Source of the DNA: Deltaproteobacteria bacterium HGW-Deltaproteobacteria-12
GTDB taxonomy: Bacteria > Desulfobacterota > Syntrophia > Syntrophales > Smithellaceae
Direction: 5' to 3'
Assembly: GCA_002840565.1 (NCBI GenBank)
Contig: PHBK01000010.1
Location: forward strand, 184,375 to 248,374
Length of the DNA: 64,000 nucleotides
Position 1 is the stretch's first letter. Every line of letters starts with the position of its first letter. Of the stretch, positions 41,485 to 49,952 are shown piece after piece. Below the pieces are notes generated by a model. The model saw nothing but the letters and a program-made list of their open reading frames with translations, did not search any database and was not told the DNA's origin. The position numbers and the translations under genes were made by a program.

Positions 41485-41877
41485 ATGTCCGAAAAAGACC
41501 TGCATAAAACTGAAAACACCGCCGCCAAAGAAAGAATCCGCAATGTCAAAACTTTTGTACCGCATGTGGATATTTATGAGAATAAAGATGCTATATTTCT
41601 AATTGCGGATATGCCTGGAGTCGATGAAAAGAGTGTGGAAGTAGAACTGGAAAAAAACACTCTAACTATTAACGGCCGCGTGAACGTTGATGAAGCTAAA
41701 GATAAAAGCATCGTGTATTCCGAATACGAAATCGGTGATTACGAAAGAACGTTTACTTTATCTGAAGAAATTGACCGCGAAAAAATATACGCAACCGTAA
41801 AGAACGGTGTATTGCGACTGGAATTACCGAAAGCGGAAAAGGTTAAACCGAAAAAAATCGCTGTCAAAGCGGCGTAA
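41485..41877 (+). CDS. Small heat-shock protein, Hsp20/alpha-crystallin (second of three)
   Basis: A 130-residue Hsp20 with a short N-terminus. FVPHVDIYENKDAIFLIADMPG opens the core and ATVKNGVLRLELPK is the conserved late strand; the tail PKKIAVKAA has the I-x-V anchor. ATG at 41485 has AAAGGAGGTCAATTGCC upstream. It is clearly a paralogue of its neighbours but not a recent copy, being less than half identical. A hairpin (AACCCCGC/GCGGGTT at ~41943-41962) follows and may separate it from the third gene. Confidence 0.92.
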   Translation: MSEKDLHKTENTAAKERIRNVKTFVPHVDIYENKDAIFLIADMPGVDEKSVEVELEKNTLTINGRVNVDEAKDKSIVYSEYEIGDYERTFTLSEEIDREKIYATVKNGVLRLELPKAEKVKPKKIAVKAA

Positions 41878-42051
41878 AGAGGCTCATCAAACTTATGGTT
41901 GACACTACGAAAAATACGCCGAGTAAAGGATTAAAGCAAAAACCCCGCTTGCTGCGGGTTATTTCGACTAACCAATTCTAACTGGTGACTTATAACAAGT
42001 ATAAAGTCAACTCTTGGAACTGGAGTCTCATTAAGAAAGGAGGATATGATC

Positions 42052-42546
42052 ATGAAAACTAAAAGTTTATTGCCAGCAGTGCAAAGACCCATGGGAAGAG
42101 ATGACGATCATCCCTTCTATTCTTTGCAGCGTCAGATGAACAGTTTGTTTGATGATTTCTTCACCGGATTTGATGTCCTGCCTCGCGCACTGGCAGCCGG
42201 AGGATTCGGTTCTTTCTCGCCATCCGTTGACGTCAAAGAAAGCGATAAAGATTTTACCATTCGCGCGGAACTTCCCGGCGTGGACGAAAACGATATTGAA
42301 GTCACCGTGACCAAAGATGCCGTTACCATTAAAGGCGAAAAAAAAGAAGAAAAGGAAGATAAAGGAAAGAATTATTATTACATGGAACGTTCGTATGGTT
42401 CCTTCAATCGGGTAATTCCTCTGGCGTCGGAAACTGAATCAAGTAAAGCTGAAGCCAGTTTTAAGAACGGCGTCCTCAATGTTACAATCCCTAAGAGTCA
42501 GGAGGCCAAAGCAAAAAGAACAAAAGTTCCGATTAAATCAGCCTGA
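42052..42546 (+). CDS. Small heat-shock protein, Hsp20/alpha-crystallin (third of three)
   Basis: A 164-residue Hsp20 of the larger class: FYSLQRQMNSLFDDFF is the N-terminal class-A motif, then SPSVDVKESDKDFTIRAELPG and ASFKNGVLNVTIPK. The tail RTKVPIKSA has the V-x-I motif. ATG 42052 is preferred over 42046, since AGGAGG lies eight bases before it. It follows a 174-base gap with a hairpin and may have its own transcript. Confidence 0.92.
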   Translation: MKTKSLLPAVQRPMGRDDDHPFYSLQRQMNSLFDDFFTGFDVLPRALAAGGFGSFSPSVDVKESDKDFTIRAELPGVDENDIEVTVTKDAVTIKGEKKEEKEDKGKNYYYMERSYGSFNRVIPLASETESSKAEASFKNGVLNVTIPKSQEAKAKRTKVPIKSA

Positions 42547-42552
42547 TAAAAA

Positions 42553-42582
42553 GCCGGCCGCATAATAGAATTTGCGGCCGGC
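42553..42582 (+). terminator. Stem-loop after the hsp20 genes
   Basis: GCCGGCCGCA (42553-42562) pairs with TGCGGCCGGC (42573-42582), a 10-bp perfect GC-rich stem seven bases after the stop, followed by ATAAATTA. It is probably a terminator or mRNA end stabiliser. Confidence 0.7.
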
Positions 42583-42735
42583 ATAAATTAAACCCTCCGT
42601 GGTCAAACTAAAGCGTAATCAAAACATATTCCCTCTATTCTTTATTTTACATAAATTGCCTTGTTTTGCTAAATTTCATTGAAAAATATTGCTTCGGGCA
42701 TTAGAGTGCCGCTTCTGAATAGAAAGGAGGTTTTT

Positions 42736-43704
42736 ATGAGATTCTTCAAGATCACAGCGACGCTTTTAATATTCTGCGTTCTGGGAAGTGCTGCTTATGG
42801 CAACACCAAAGAAATCAACCAACAAGCGGCCATAATGCCGGCGGTAATGAAATTCGGTACTATACCCGTTCTCCAATCGCTGCCTCTTTTCGTTGCTGCG
42901 GAAAAGGGATTTTTCCAGGAACGGGGGCTGAAAGTGGAAATTATTGTTTTTAACTCAGCCATGGAAAAAGATATGGCTCTTGCCTCCGGTCAGATTGCCG
43001 GATACTTTGGGGATATAATGACTCCAATTGTCCTGCAGGCTAACGGCATCGGAGTGAAGATAGTTGCCGCCAATTTCAATACATCCAATGAGCAACGCAT
43101 GTTTGCTATTCTTACCTCCCCTCAATCCAAAAATAAACGTCTGGAGGAAGTCGCTAGAGACGGAATAGCTACCAGTTCTAACACCATATCGGAATATCTT
43201 ATAGCTCGTCTGCTGAATTCCCAGAAAATAAAACAAGACAATATCAAATTGATTGACGTAAAAAATATTCCTATCCGCCTGCAAATGCTTTTGTCTAATC
43301 AGGTCAGCGCGGCACTGCTGCCGGAACCGCTGGCCACTCTGGCGGAGAGAAAAGGCGCCAAAGCGCTTGTCGACGACAGGGCGAAAGGATTATCCACTAC
43401 CGTTCTCGTTTTCAGCGACAAATATATAAATACTTATCCGCACGCAATAAAGTCCTTTCATTCTGGGTTGCTAAAAGCAGCTGATTATATTAACAAGAAC
43501 CCCCAGGAAGTGCGCAACACCATGAATCGAGAATGTAAGATGCCGGAGCCGCTGCAAACGACATTTCCCATACCTGAATTTCCGCAATTGACAATACCTT
43601 CAGAAAAAAGGATCATGGATATCTATAATTGGCTGCGGGAAAAACAGCTCGTCAAAAGAAGAATGACTTACAAGGAAATTGTTGCTGATGGACACCTGCC
43701 ATAA
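42736..43704 (+). CDS. ABC-transporter substrate-binding protein (NMT1/SsuA/TauA-like)
   Basis: A 322-residue exported receptor with a signal peptide (residues 1-22). FGTIPVLQSLPLFVAAEKGFF is the family's opening, then FNSAMEKDMALASGQIAGYFGD; NTISEYLIARLLN and VSAALLPEPLATLA follow. Homologues bind sulfonates, nitrate, pyrimidine precursors or similar small molecules. It is followed by an ATPase gene (17-base overlap) and a permease. ATG at 42736 has AAAGGAGG upstream. The next genes downstream make menaquinone, so a link to quinone precursor handling is possible but unproven. Confidence 0.88.
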   Translation: MRFFKITATLLIFCVLGSAAYGNTKEINQQAAIMPAVMKFGTIPVLQSLPLFVAAEKGFFQERGLKVEIIVFNSAMEKDMALASGQIAGYFGDIMTPIVLQANGIGVKIVAANFNTSNEQRMFAILTSPQSKNKRLEEVARDGIATSSNTISEYLIARLLNSQKIKQDNIKLIDVKNIPIRLQMLLSNQVSAALLPEPLATLAERKGAKALVDDRAKGLSTTVLVFSDKYINTYPHAIKSFHSGLLKAADYINKNPQEVRNTMNRECKMPEPLQTTFPIPEFPQLTIPSEKRIMDIYNWLREKQLVKRRMTYKEIVADGHLP

Positions 43705-44446
43705 GTTTCTGCAAGTAGATGGATTACATAAATCCTTTGAATCAGAAAATGAAATAAAAAAAGTACTGCAGGATGTGAGTTTTGAAATGACTTTTCACGA
43801 CTCGCTGGCTATTGTCGGACCATCGGGCTGCGGTAAGACAACCGCCCTGCTCGCTATTGCCGGACTTCTCGCGCCCACAAAAGGGACGGTCTGTTTTCAG
43901 GATCGTATCATCACCGGCCCGAACCGCAGCATTGCCCTGGTCTTACAGGAATACGGTTTATTCCCCTGGAAAACAGTCAAGGCCAACATTTTGCTCGGAG
44001 CAAAATTGCAAAAAATAAATTTTTCCGATCGCTGGTTGGAAGCTGTAAAAAATGAGCTGGATATCGGGGGTCTCGATGATCTTTATCCCGCGCAATTAAG
44101 CGGCGGACAGCGGCAAAGAGTGGCATTAGCCAGGGCGCTTCTTTTGAATCCCCAGCTGCTTTTATTGGACGAACCTTTTGCCGCAATTGATACTGTCACC
44201 CGGGAGCGTCTCCAGAATCAGCTGCTGAAGATATTCCAGCAGCGCCGGTTCAGCTATATTATTGTCACTCATAATATTGAAGAAGCCGTTTTTCTCGGCA
44301 AGCGAATTATGGTTCTCAGCAATGGCGTTCCCAGCATTAATAAAATCATCCATAATCAGGGAATGGGTGAAATTGACTACCGCAACAAACCGGAGTTTTT
44401 CGATCGAACTAAACAATTGCGGACAATCCTCGAGGAAATGCCATGA
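43688..44446 (+). CDS. ABC-transporter ATP-binding protein (SsuB/TauB-like)
   Basis: A 252-residue ATPase with all motifs: Walker A GPSGCGKTT, Q-loop VLQEYGLFPWKT, signature LSGGQRQRVALARALL, Walker B LLLLDEPFAAID, and the H-loop VTHNIEEA. It powers import with the upstream receptor and downstream permease. The start ATG 43688 lies inside the receptor gene and the stop overlaps the permease start (ATGA), so expression is tightly coupled. Confidence 0.93.
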   Translation: MDTCHKFLQVDGLHKSFESENEIKKVLQDVSFEMTFHDSLAIVGPSGCGKTTALLAIAGLLAPTKGTVCFQDRIITGPNRSIALVLQEYGLFPWKTVKANILLGAKLQKINFSDRWLEAVKNELDIGGLDDLYPAQLSGGQRQRVALARALLLNPQLLLLDEPFAAIDTVTRERLQNQLLKIFQQRRFSYIIVTHNIEEAVFLGKRIMVLSNGVPSINKIIHNQGMGEIDYRNKPEFFDRTKQLRTILEEMP

Positions 44447-45213
44447 GCAGTGGACGGCAGATTCTTACATACAGTGCCACAATCATTATCATCTTTGTAC
44501 TCTGGTATATTCTTTCTCTTGTTTTAGGCAGCAGTCTTCTTCCTGATCCATTTGTTGTTTTTCTCCGCGGCTTCCAGGAAATTGCCACAGCTGATTTCTG
44601 GTTGCATGTAGAGGCCAGCAGCTTCCGGCTTTTAGCCGGTTTGAGTATTGCATTTATCCTGGCTGTGCCGGCCGGACTGGTCCTGGGCAGCAATCCAAAA
44701 CTTGACAACCTGTTCGCACCGCTTATTTACCTGGGCTATCCCATCCCCAAAATTGTCCTGATGCCCATTATATTTGTTATTTTTGGCCTGGGTGATACCG
44801 GGAAAATTGTACTTCTGACCATGATAGTTTTTTTTCAGTTGCTGATCACAACACGCGACAGCGCCCGTAAAATAACCAAGGAAATAGCTTTGTCCTTCCA
44901 ATCACTGGGTGGAACAAAATGGGATTATTATCTTCATGTTGTCTGGCCGGTAAGCCTGCCCGGCGTATTTACCTCACTGCGTATCGGCACGGGAACTGCT
45001 GTTGCCGTTTTATTTTTTATCGAATCCATTGCCACAAGCCGTGGACTGGGGGCATATATTATTGATTCCTGGGGTCGTGCGGATTATGCAACCATGTTTG
45101 TGGGAATTATTGCGCTTTCCAGCATCGGTATTGTGTTGTATGAGTTCTTCGATCTTCTGGAAAGGAAGTTCAGCAAATGGAAAATAGAACAAAACGCAAA
45201 TACCCGCAGGTAA
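44443..45213 (+). CDS. ABC-transporter permease (SsuC/TauC-like)
   Basis: A 256-residue protein with six predicted helices. The EAA-like loop IALSFQSLGGTKWDYYLHVVWP is in the usual place for coupling to the ATPase. YPIPKIVLMPIIFVIFGLG is the family's central motif. It overlaps the ATPase gene by 4 bases and the UbiE gene by 37 bases. The full transporter is thus receptor, ATPase and permease in one coupled operon. Confidence 0.92.
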   Translation: MSSGRQILTYSATIIIIFVLWYILSLVLGSSLLPDPFVVFLRGFQEIATADFWLHVEASSFRLLAGLSIAFILAVPAGLVLGSNPKLDNLFAPLIYLGYPIPKIVLMPIIFVIFGLGDTGKIVLLTMIVFFQLLITTRDSARKITKEIALSFQSLGGTKWDYYLHVVWPVSLPGVFTSLRIGTGTAVAVLFFIESIATSRGLGAYIIDSWGRADYATMFVGIIALSSIGIVLYEFFDLLERKFSKWKIEQNANTRR

Positions 45214-45941
45214 GCACCATCAATGACCGGGAGCGGGTTGCCATAGTCAAAGAAATTTTTTCGACAATTCCCGGCAGGTATGACTTTCTAAATCATTTTC
45301 TCAGCCTCAGGCGCGATATCGCCTGGCGGCGTTTTGCCCTCTCCAAAATGGTTTTTCCCCGGGAAGGCCGGTTTCTTGATGTCGCCTGCGGCACTGGTGA
45401 CTTGTCCATTGGCGCCGCCCTTAGCTATCCTTCAATTTCTGTCACCGGTATTGATTTCGTAAGGGAAATGGTACAAACTGGAAAAAGCAAAGTATCAGAA
45501 AAAGGTCTTTTTAATAGAATGGCTCTTCTGCAGGCCGATGCCTTGAAATTACCTTTTGATGATAATACTTTTGACGTCACGGCGATAGCCTTTGGAATCA
45601 GAAATATTCCGGACAGGAACCAGGCCTTAAAAGAAATGCGACGCGTCACTGTGCCGGGGGGACAAATGATGGTATTGGAGATGACATTCATCCAGAACCG
45701 TCTCTTCAAGATGCTTTACTATATTTATTTGAACTACCTGCTTCCTCTCTTTGCCCGAATATTTTCGACAAATCCCGCCGCTTATCATTATCTGGCCGAT
45801 TCCATCATGACTTTTCCCACACCAGAGGCATTTGCCCGGCTCATGGAAAATGTAGGTATGGTAAATGTCAAAAAATATCCGCTCACTTTCGGGATCACCT
45901 ATCTCCATGTTGGAGAAAAACCACATATGGAGCTTCTGTGA
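45177..45941 (+). CDS. ubiE: Demethylmenaquinone methyltransferase (UbiE/MenG)
   Basis: A 254-residue class I SAM methyltransferase. IPGRYDFLNHFLSLRRDIAWRR is the UbiE signature, DVACGTGDLS motif I, FDVTAIAFGIRNIPDR the family-specific region. It adds the last methyl to demethylmenaquinone (or the equivalent benzoquinol). The start lies inside the permease gene (37-base overlap) and the stop overlaps menA by 4 bases. In a strict anaerobe the product would be menaquinone. Confidence 0.92.
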   Translation: MENRTKRKYPQVSTINDRERVAIVKEIFSTIPGRYDFLNHFLSLRRDIAWRRFALSKMVFPREGRFLDVACGTGDLSIGAALSYPSISVTGIDFVREMVQTGKSKVSEKGLFNRMALLQADALKLPFDDNTFDVTAIAFGIRNIPDRNQALKEMRRVTVPGGQMMVLEMTFIQNRLFKMLYYIYLNYLLPLFARIFSTNPAAYHYLADSIMTFPTPEAFARLMENVGMVNVKKYPLTFGITYLHVGEKPHMELL

Positions 45942-46831
45942 TTAATAATAAAATACAAGCATGGATTCAGGCCAGCCGCATTCATTTTTTTGTTGCGACT
46001 TTTATTCCTCTGCTCATTGGATGGTTTCTGGCAATTCAGGAGTACGGACAAAGTCATCCGCTGCGATTTCTGCTGGTGTTATCCGGCTCCCTGATTGTGC
46101 ATCTGATAACAAACCTGGCCAATGACTATTTTGAATATAACACGGGAACTGACGCAGGCGAGGCCATTGGCGGATCGCGGGTAATTCAGGAAGGGAAGAT
46201 AGCTCCGCAAACAATGTTGAAAGTCATTATTGTGCTTTATGCCATTGCCTTTGCTATTGCCCTGATTATAATTTTTAATTTCCGGTTGTATTTACTGTCC
46301 ATTCCCATCTTATTTGCCGCCTTTAGCAGTCTTTTTTATGTGGCGCCGCCCATCCGTTACGGCTATCACGGACTGGGAGAACTTTTCGTTGGAATCAACA
46401 TGGGGCCGATAATGGTCATTGGCACTTACTGGGTTATTGCGGGGCATCCGGGCTGGGTACCTTTTTTTGTCTCTCTTCCGGTAGGACTCATGGTGGCGTT
46501 GATTCTTTACTATCAAAGCCTGCCCGATATGATAACCGATTACCGGGCACACAAATTCACTTTGGCTGTGAGGCTGGGCAAGAAGGGTGCGTATCGCTTG
46601 CTGCTTTTGTTTTTCCTGGTGATTTACCTGAGCATCTTTCTGCTGATTATTTCCGGACTTCTTTCCTGGTGGAGTTTCAGCTTCCTGCTGAGCCTGCCTC
46701 TGATCATCAAATTGACCGCAATTATCAAGAGAACGGAGAATTGGGTTTTGCTTGATCAACACGGCAAATATGTGCGGATGATTTATTTTATCTGCGGACT
46801 GGCGATCATTGCCGGCATCCTTTTGAGATAA
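45938..46831 (+). CDS. menA: 1,4-Dihydroxy-2-naphthoate prenyltransferase (MenA, UbiA superfamily)
   Basis: A 297-residue membrane prenyltransferase with about eight helices. The first Asp-rich motif is NDYFEYNTGTD (loop 2-3), the second PDMITDYRAHKFT; GGSRVIQEG is typical of MenA rather than UbiA or ChlG. It joins a polyprenyl chain to the naphthoate head group and releases CO2. It overlaps ubiE by 4 bases. Transporter, ubiE and menA form one chain of overlapping genes, so they are likely one operon. Other men or mqn genes are not in view. Confidence 0.9.
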   Translation: MINNKIQAWIQASRIHFFVATFIPLLIGWFLAIQEYGQSHPLRFLLVLSGSLIVHLITNLANDYFEYNTGTDAGEAIGGSRVIQEGKIAPQTMLKVIIVLYAIAFAIALIIIFNFRLYLLSIPILFAAFSSLFYVAPPIRYGYHGLGELFVGINMGPIMVIGTYWVIAGHPGWVPFFVSLPVGLMVALILYYQSLPDMITDYRAHKFTLAVRLGKKGAYRLLLLFFLVIYLSIFLLIISGLLSWWSFSFLLSLPLIIKLTAIIKRTENWVLLDQHGKYVRMIYFICGLAIIAGILLR

Positions 46832-46962
46832 TTAGATTATAGCGGCAAACCAGCCGTTCTTAAATATGAGATATTTAATGCAACCTTGCTCGGCCTGATG
46901 GCGCAGCATTGATGGCTGCTCCTCATGTTCAGCTCAAGTCCTTTATTGTCAGGGGATTAAGA

Positions 46963-47367
46963 ATGGATATTACCGATATTGTTAAGATTGTAAGTTTATA
47001 TATTCTCGTTGCCTCCGGAGAAACCTTAAATGGTATTGCCAGAACTGTCTACCTTAATAAACGAATTGGCACACGGAAAGCGAAAAGGATATCCATGTTA
47101 TCTGGTTTGTTGCTTTGCTTACTCATCTGTTATCTTTACGTCCCCCAGATGAACATTAATTCGGATAAAAATCTTTTATTCCTGGGTATATCGTTGTCAT
47201 TATTTATGCTTACTTTTGATATTGTACTGGGGCGTTTTGTTATGAAGGCAAAATGGTCAACAATTTTAGCAGAATTAAATATTTTCAGAGGCAATTTGCT
47301 GGCAGTTGGCGCGATTGTTATGGCGTTTTGTCCATTGCTCTCATCTAAGATACCGCGTTTTTTCTAA
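46963..47367 (+). CDS. Small membrane protein of unknown function
   Basis: A 134-residue protein with four predicted helices (about 3-22, 46-63, 71-93 and 105-127). I do not recognise a family. The start ATG 46963 follows AGGGGATTAAGA. A longer frame begins at 46912 but adds a non-hydrophobic start without a better ribosome site. It follows menA by 131 bases on the same strand; whether it belongs to the operon is unclear. Confidence 0.55.
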   Translation: MDITDIVKIVSLYILVASGETLNGIARTVYLNKRIGTRKAKRISMLSGLLLCLLICYLYVPQMNINSDKNLLFLGISLSLFMLTFDIVLGRFVMKAKWSTILAELNIFRGNLLAVGAIVMAFCPLLSSKIPRFF

Positions 47368-47574
47368 CCAGTCTACATTGTGGCCCAATCTTATTGGTTG
47401 AAACATACAGCTCTGGGAGGATAATGGTTGGGATGGTTGGGGTGTGGGCTCCTTCCTGTAACAACCAAATCGTCAACTGTAATTAAAATGCTAGATTTCA
47501 ATCAGGATTAAATGAGGATATGTATTTCTCTCTTTTAAAAAAAAGGAATAGTGCTATTATGATAATCAACTCAA
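47368..47574. other. Intergenic, start of AT-rich patch
   Basis: About 200 bases with no gene. Base composition falls to clearly AT-rich from about 47,500, marking the left edge of the accessory patch. Confidence 0.4.
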
Positions 47575-48393
47575 ATGGACTCAACAATTCTATCAATAAT
47601 TGAAAAAAGAAAGCTGCTTAATTGGTCAGCGAAAAAATTGGCAGAAAAAGCAAAGGTGCCATTTAGTGCAGTGTTGCGCATGGAGAAAGGCAGAGGAATA
47701 TGGCCGGAATATGTAACTACTATTAAATGCATCCTAGATGTGGAAATAGAAAAATCCATAAATCAGTATGAAAAAGGCGGTAAATTGTTTTTCGATGAGA
47801 TTAAAGCAGGAGCCGAGGTAAACAATGTTGCAATATCTTCAAAATATCAAATTTATATTGATGACATTGACATAAAAACATATTTCCCTAATTTAGACAG
47901 AACCGAAATAGAAAGACTTTTTGGTGAAAAAAGAATAAATATAAATCAAGAAAATAATAAAAAAATACCCATAATCAAATTTAGAAAATTTCGTAATTTT
48001 GACAACAGACTTCAACGGGCATTGGACTATGCTAACGAATTGGTAGGTTCATTTCCGGTAAAGAAAAAAGGCTTTAATAAACAAAAATTCATTCCCAATT
48101 TTAATGCTATTGCTTGCCGTTGGTTTGAAGAATTTGATAAAGTAAATAATACAAAAGGCTTTCATGCTACAAGTGAAGGTGAATTTTATATTGAAGAATT
48201 AGGATTTTTCCCTGATTATTTTAATCCTCAAATAAGATTAATCATGGAATGGGATGAGGCTCATCACTATACTGAAAAGGGAGAGTTATTCTCAAAGGAC
48301 AAGGAAAGGCAAAAAGCTATTCAGGCTTTATTCCCTGATTACCAATTTATAAGAATTAATGAAGAAGATTTAAAAGAATATTTAGACTTGTAG
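47575..48393 (+). CDS. XRE-type HTH protein fused to a PD-(D/E)XK nuclease-like domain
   Basis: A 272-residue protein. Residues 12-48 form a Cro/XRE-like helix-turn-helix (KLAEKAKVPFSAVLRMEKG). The C-terminal ~85 residues look like a Vsr/DUF559-type nuclease: GEFYIEELGFFPDYFNP, then LIMEWDEAHHY, a later ...KDKERQKAI and FIRINEEDL. The D..E-x-D order with the following R/K-Q helix is the PD-(D/E)XK pattern. A middle segment (90-180) is unassigned. The fusion and AT-rich, Ile/Lys-rich composition suggest an acquired gene, perhaps a restriction or anti-phage nuclease. Nuclease activity is inferred, not shown. Confidence 0.6.
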   Translation: MDSTILSIIEKRKLLNWSAKKLAEKAKVPFSAVLRMEKGRGIWPEYVTTIKCILDVEIEKSINQYEKGGKLFFDEIKAGAEVNNVAISSKYQIYIDDIDIKTYFPNLDRTEIERLFGEKRININQENNKKIPIIKFRKFRNFDNRLQRALDYANELVGSFPVKKKGFNKQKFIPNFNAIACRWFEEFDKVNNTKGFHATSEGEFYIEELGFFPDYFNPQIRLIMEWDEAHHYTEKGELFSKDKERQKAIQALFPDYQFIRINEEDLKEYLDL

Positions 48394-48509
48394 ATAAAGT
48401 CTATAAATTTGAATTAGAGATAAAATCAGATGTTGGCAAATATTGCCCATACTCACTTCTAACCAGTAATCCTTGGAAATTAACTGATGATCATATGCTT
48501 GATAAGTAG
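48390..48509 (+). pseudogene. Relic coding fragment after the HTH-nuclease gene
   Basis: In a frame shifted by one from the HTH-nuclease gene, and overlapping its end, 39 codons read as natural protein (VDKVYKFELEIKSDVGKYCP, then SLLTSNPWKLTDDHMLDK) before a stop. There is no start codon. It looks like the C-terminus of a lost neighbour or of a longer nuclease gene split by a frameshift. The family is not recognised. Confidence 0.35.
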
Positions 48510-48719
48510 GTGGATTTTACGCAAGCTGTACTTCCTGAAGTCTTCAATTGACTATTTTTGACGAATATGATGATTAAAAACAATAATAATCATTATTCGC
48601 AATCTATTATCAGTAGAACTGAATGCAACTATTGAACGTCAATTAATAAAGAAAAGGTCCGGTCTTTTTTTCTTGCTATGAATTGTCTTTTTCTAAATAA
48701 AAAAAATAAGGGGAAGATA
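48510..48719. other. AT-rich gap, no gene seen
   Basis: About 210 bases, very AT-rich, with a near-symmetrical AATAATAATCATTATT at about 48,583-48,598. There is no supported gene. Confidence 0.4.
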
Positions 48720-49574
48720 ATGGGAATAATAATAGTTCTTATAAGTGTTGTCCTCTTTGTAATTGGAATTGCTTTATTTCAATATCGTAATGACTCTTTT
48801 CTAAAAAATGAGCATATTCAAATTTTAATTTTCATAGCTATATTTTGCCAGGCATTGTTTTTATACTACCAAAATCAGACACTAAAAGACCACTTTCGAA
48901 TTCAACAGCGCCCAGTGGTCGTTGTATCTGATATTAAATCAATAGTTCTTTCAGATGGAAACCTCCAAACAAAGATAGTTGATACTGATGAGTTCCTCGT
49001 TAATATTACATTTAAAAATATCGGCCAATCACCAGCATTTGTGGATTATGTTAAAGTGAAAGTCTTCTATGGGTATTTTTTAAGAGATGGAGATGAGGTG
49101 CGTTTTAGATTGCAGAATTTGACAGGCACGCAAACTATGCCACACAAATCATTGGCAGAAGAGGTTCCATTTAGCAGTCTTACAATATTTAAGGATTCTA
49201 TTTTTTCACCAAACCAACAAGAATCATATTCAACAATGGTTGATGCTAAGAAATTAATGGATAATATTCGACGTTATACAACGAGTCGTGAAGCACCAAT
49301 ATTTATTGAATGTGAAATGAAATATTCATCTTCCATTGATAAGACAGAGACATATAAGTATAATTGCATATATGAATTACAATGGCCAGAAGCCAAGCAC
49401 ATAAACATTTACTCATTGTTAAATGGGAGCAATTCAAAAAATGAACCTCTTCACTTAACTCTTGCTGGATTAATTCAAATTGTTGCTGAACGTCAAAAAG
49501 TAGAATCAGTAACAAAAGCTCTTGAAAGTGGTGGTGAAGTTCTGAAGAAAAAGTTGGAAGAAATATTTAAATAA
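48720..49574 (+). CDS. Membrane-anchored protein of unknown function
   Basis: A 284-residue protein with two N-terminal helices (residues 1-20 and 31-48), then a mainly beta soluble domain (about 60-235; RPVVVVSDIKSIVLSD, LVNITFKNIGQSPAFVDYVK) and a helical C-terminus (VTKALESGGEVLKKKLEEI). The soluble part looks like an Ig-like or lectin-like fold found in bacterial accessory membrane proteins. I do not recognise a named family. ATG at 48720 follows AAGGGGAAGATA. Its AT-rich composition matches the HTH-nuclease gene and differs from the flanking core genes. Confidence 0.55.
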   Translation: MGIIIVLISVVLFVIGIALFQYRNDSFLKNEHIQILIFIAIFCQALFLYYQNQTLKDHFRIQQRPVVVVSDIKSIVLSDGNLQTKIVDTDEFLVNITFKNIGQSPAFVDYVKVKVFYGYFLRDGDEVRFRLQNLTGTQTMPHKSLAEEVPFSSLTIFKDSIFSPNQQESYSTMVDAKKLMDNIRRYTTSREAPIFIECEMKYSSSIDKTETYKYNCIYELQWPEAKHINIYSLLNGSNSKNEPLHLTLAGLIQIVAERQKVESVTKALESGGEVLKKKLEEIFK

Positions 49575-49952
49575 ACATCGAAGCCTCCAAATGGTAATCC
49601 TTAATTAGTTTTTATCCGAACGTTATTGACTCGTAGGTGACAGAGATAACCGGCACAGTTCATATTTAGCGTAATCTTGCCTGCACAGTACGGGTTGAAA
49701 GCTGCTACGCAAGATCGTTTCCAACAAATCTCGACTTCAATCAATAATTGGTAACATCTCACGATGATAGTATTTATAATAATTAGGCGTAGGCTATTTT
49801 GGGGGTTCCATGCATGCTAGAATAATGTAGCACTCATATATTTATCCCGTTTTATAGAGAGGATAAACGCTGTCTGCAACGTCTTGACAAATTGCCGCGC
49901 CGGCGGCGGCTGCTGCACAATCACTGCATACAGACTGCAGAATTCTCTTGCG
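49575..49952. other. Intergenic, no gene seen
   Basis: About 380 bases between convergent genes. There is no supported reading frame, no tRNA and no clear terminator. Composition returns to that of the core genome towards nrdD. Confidence 0.4.
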
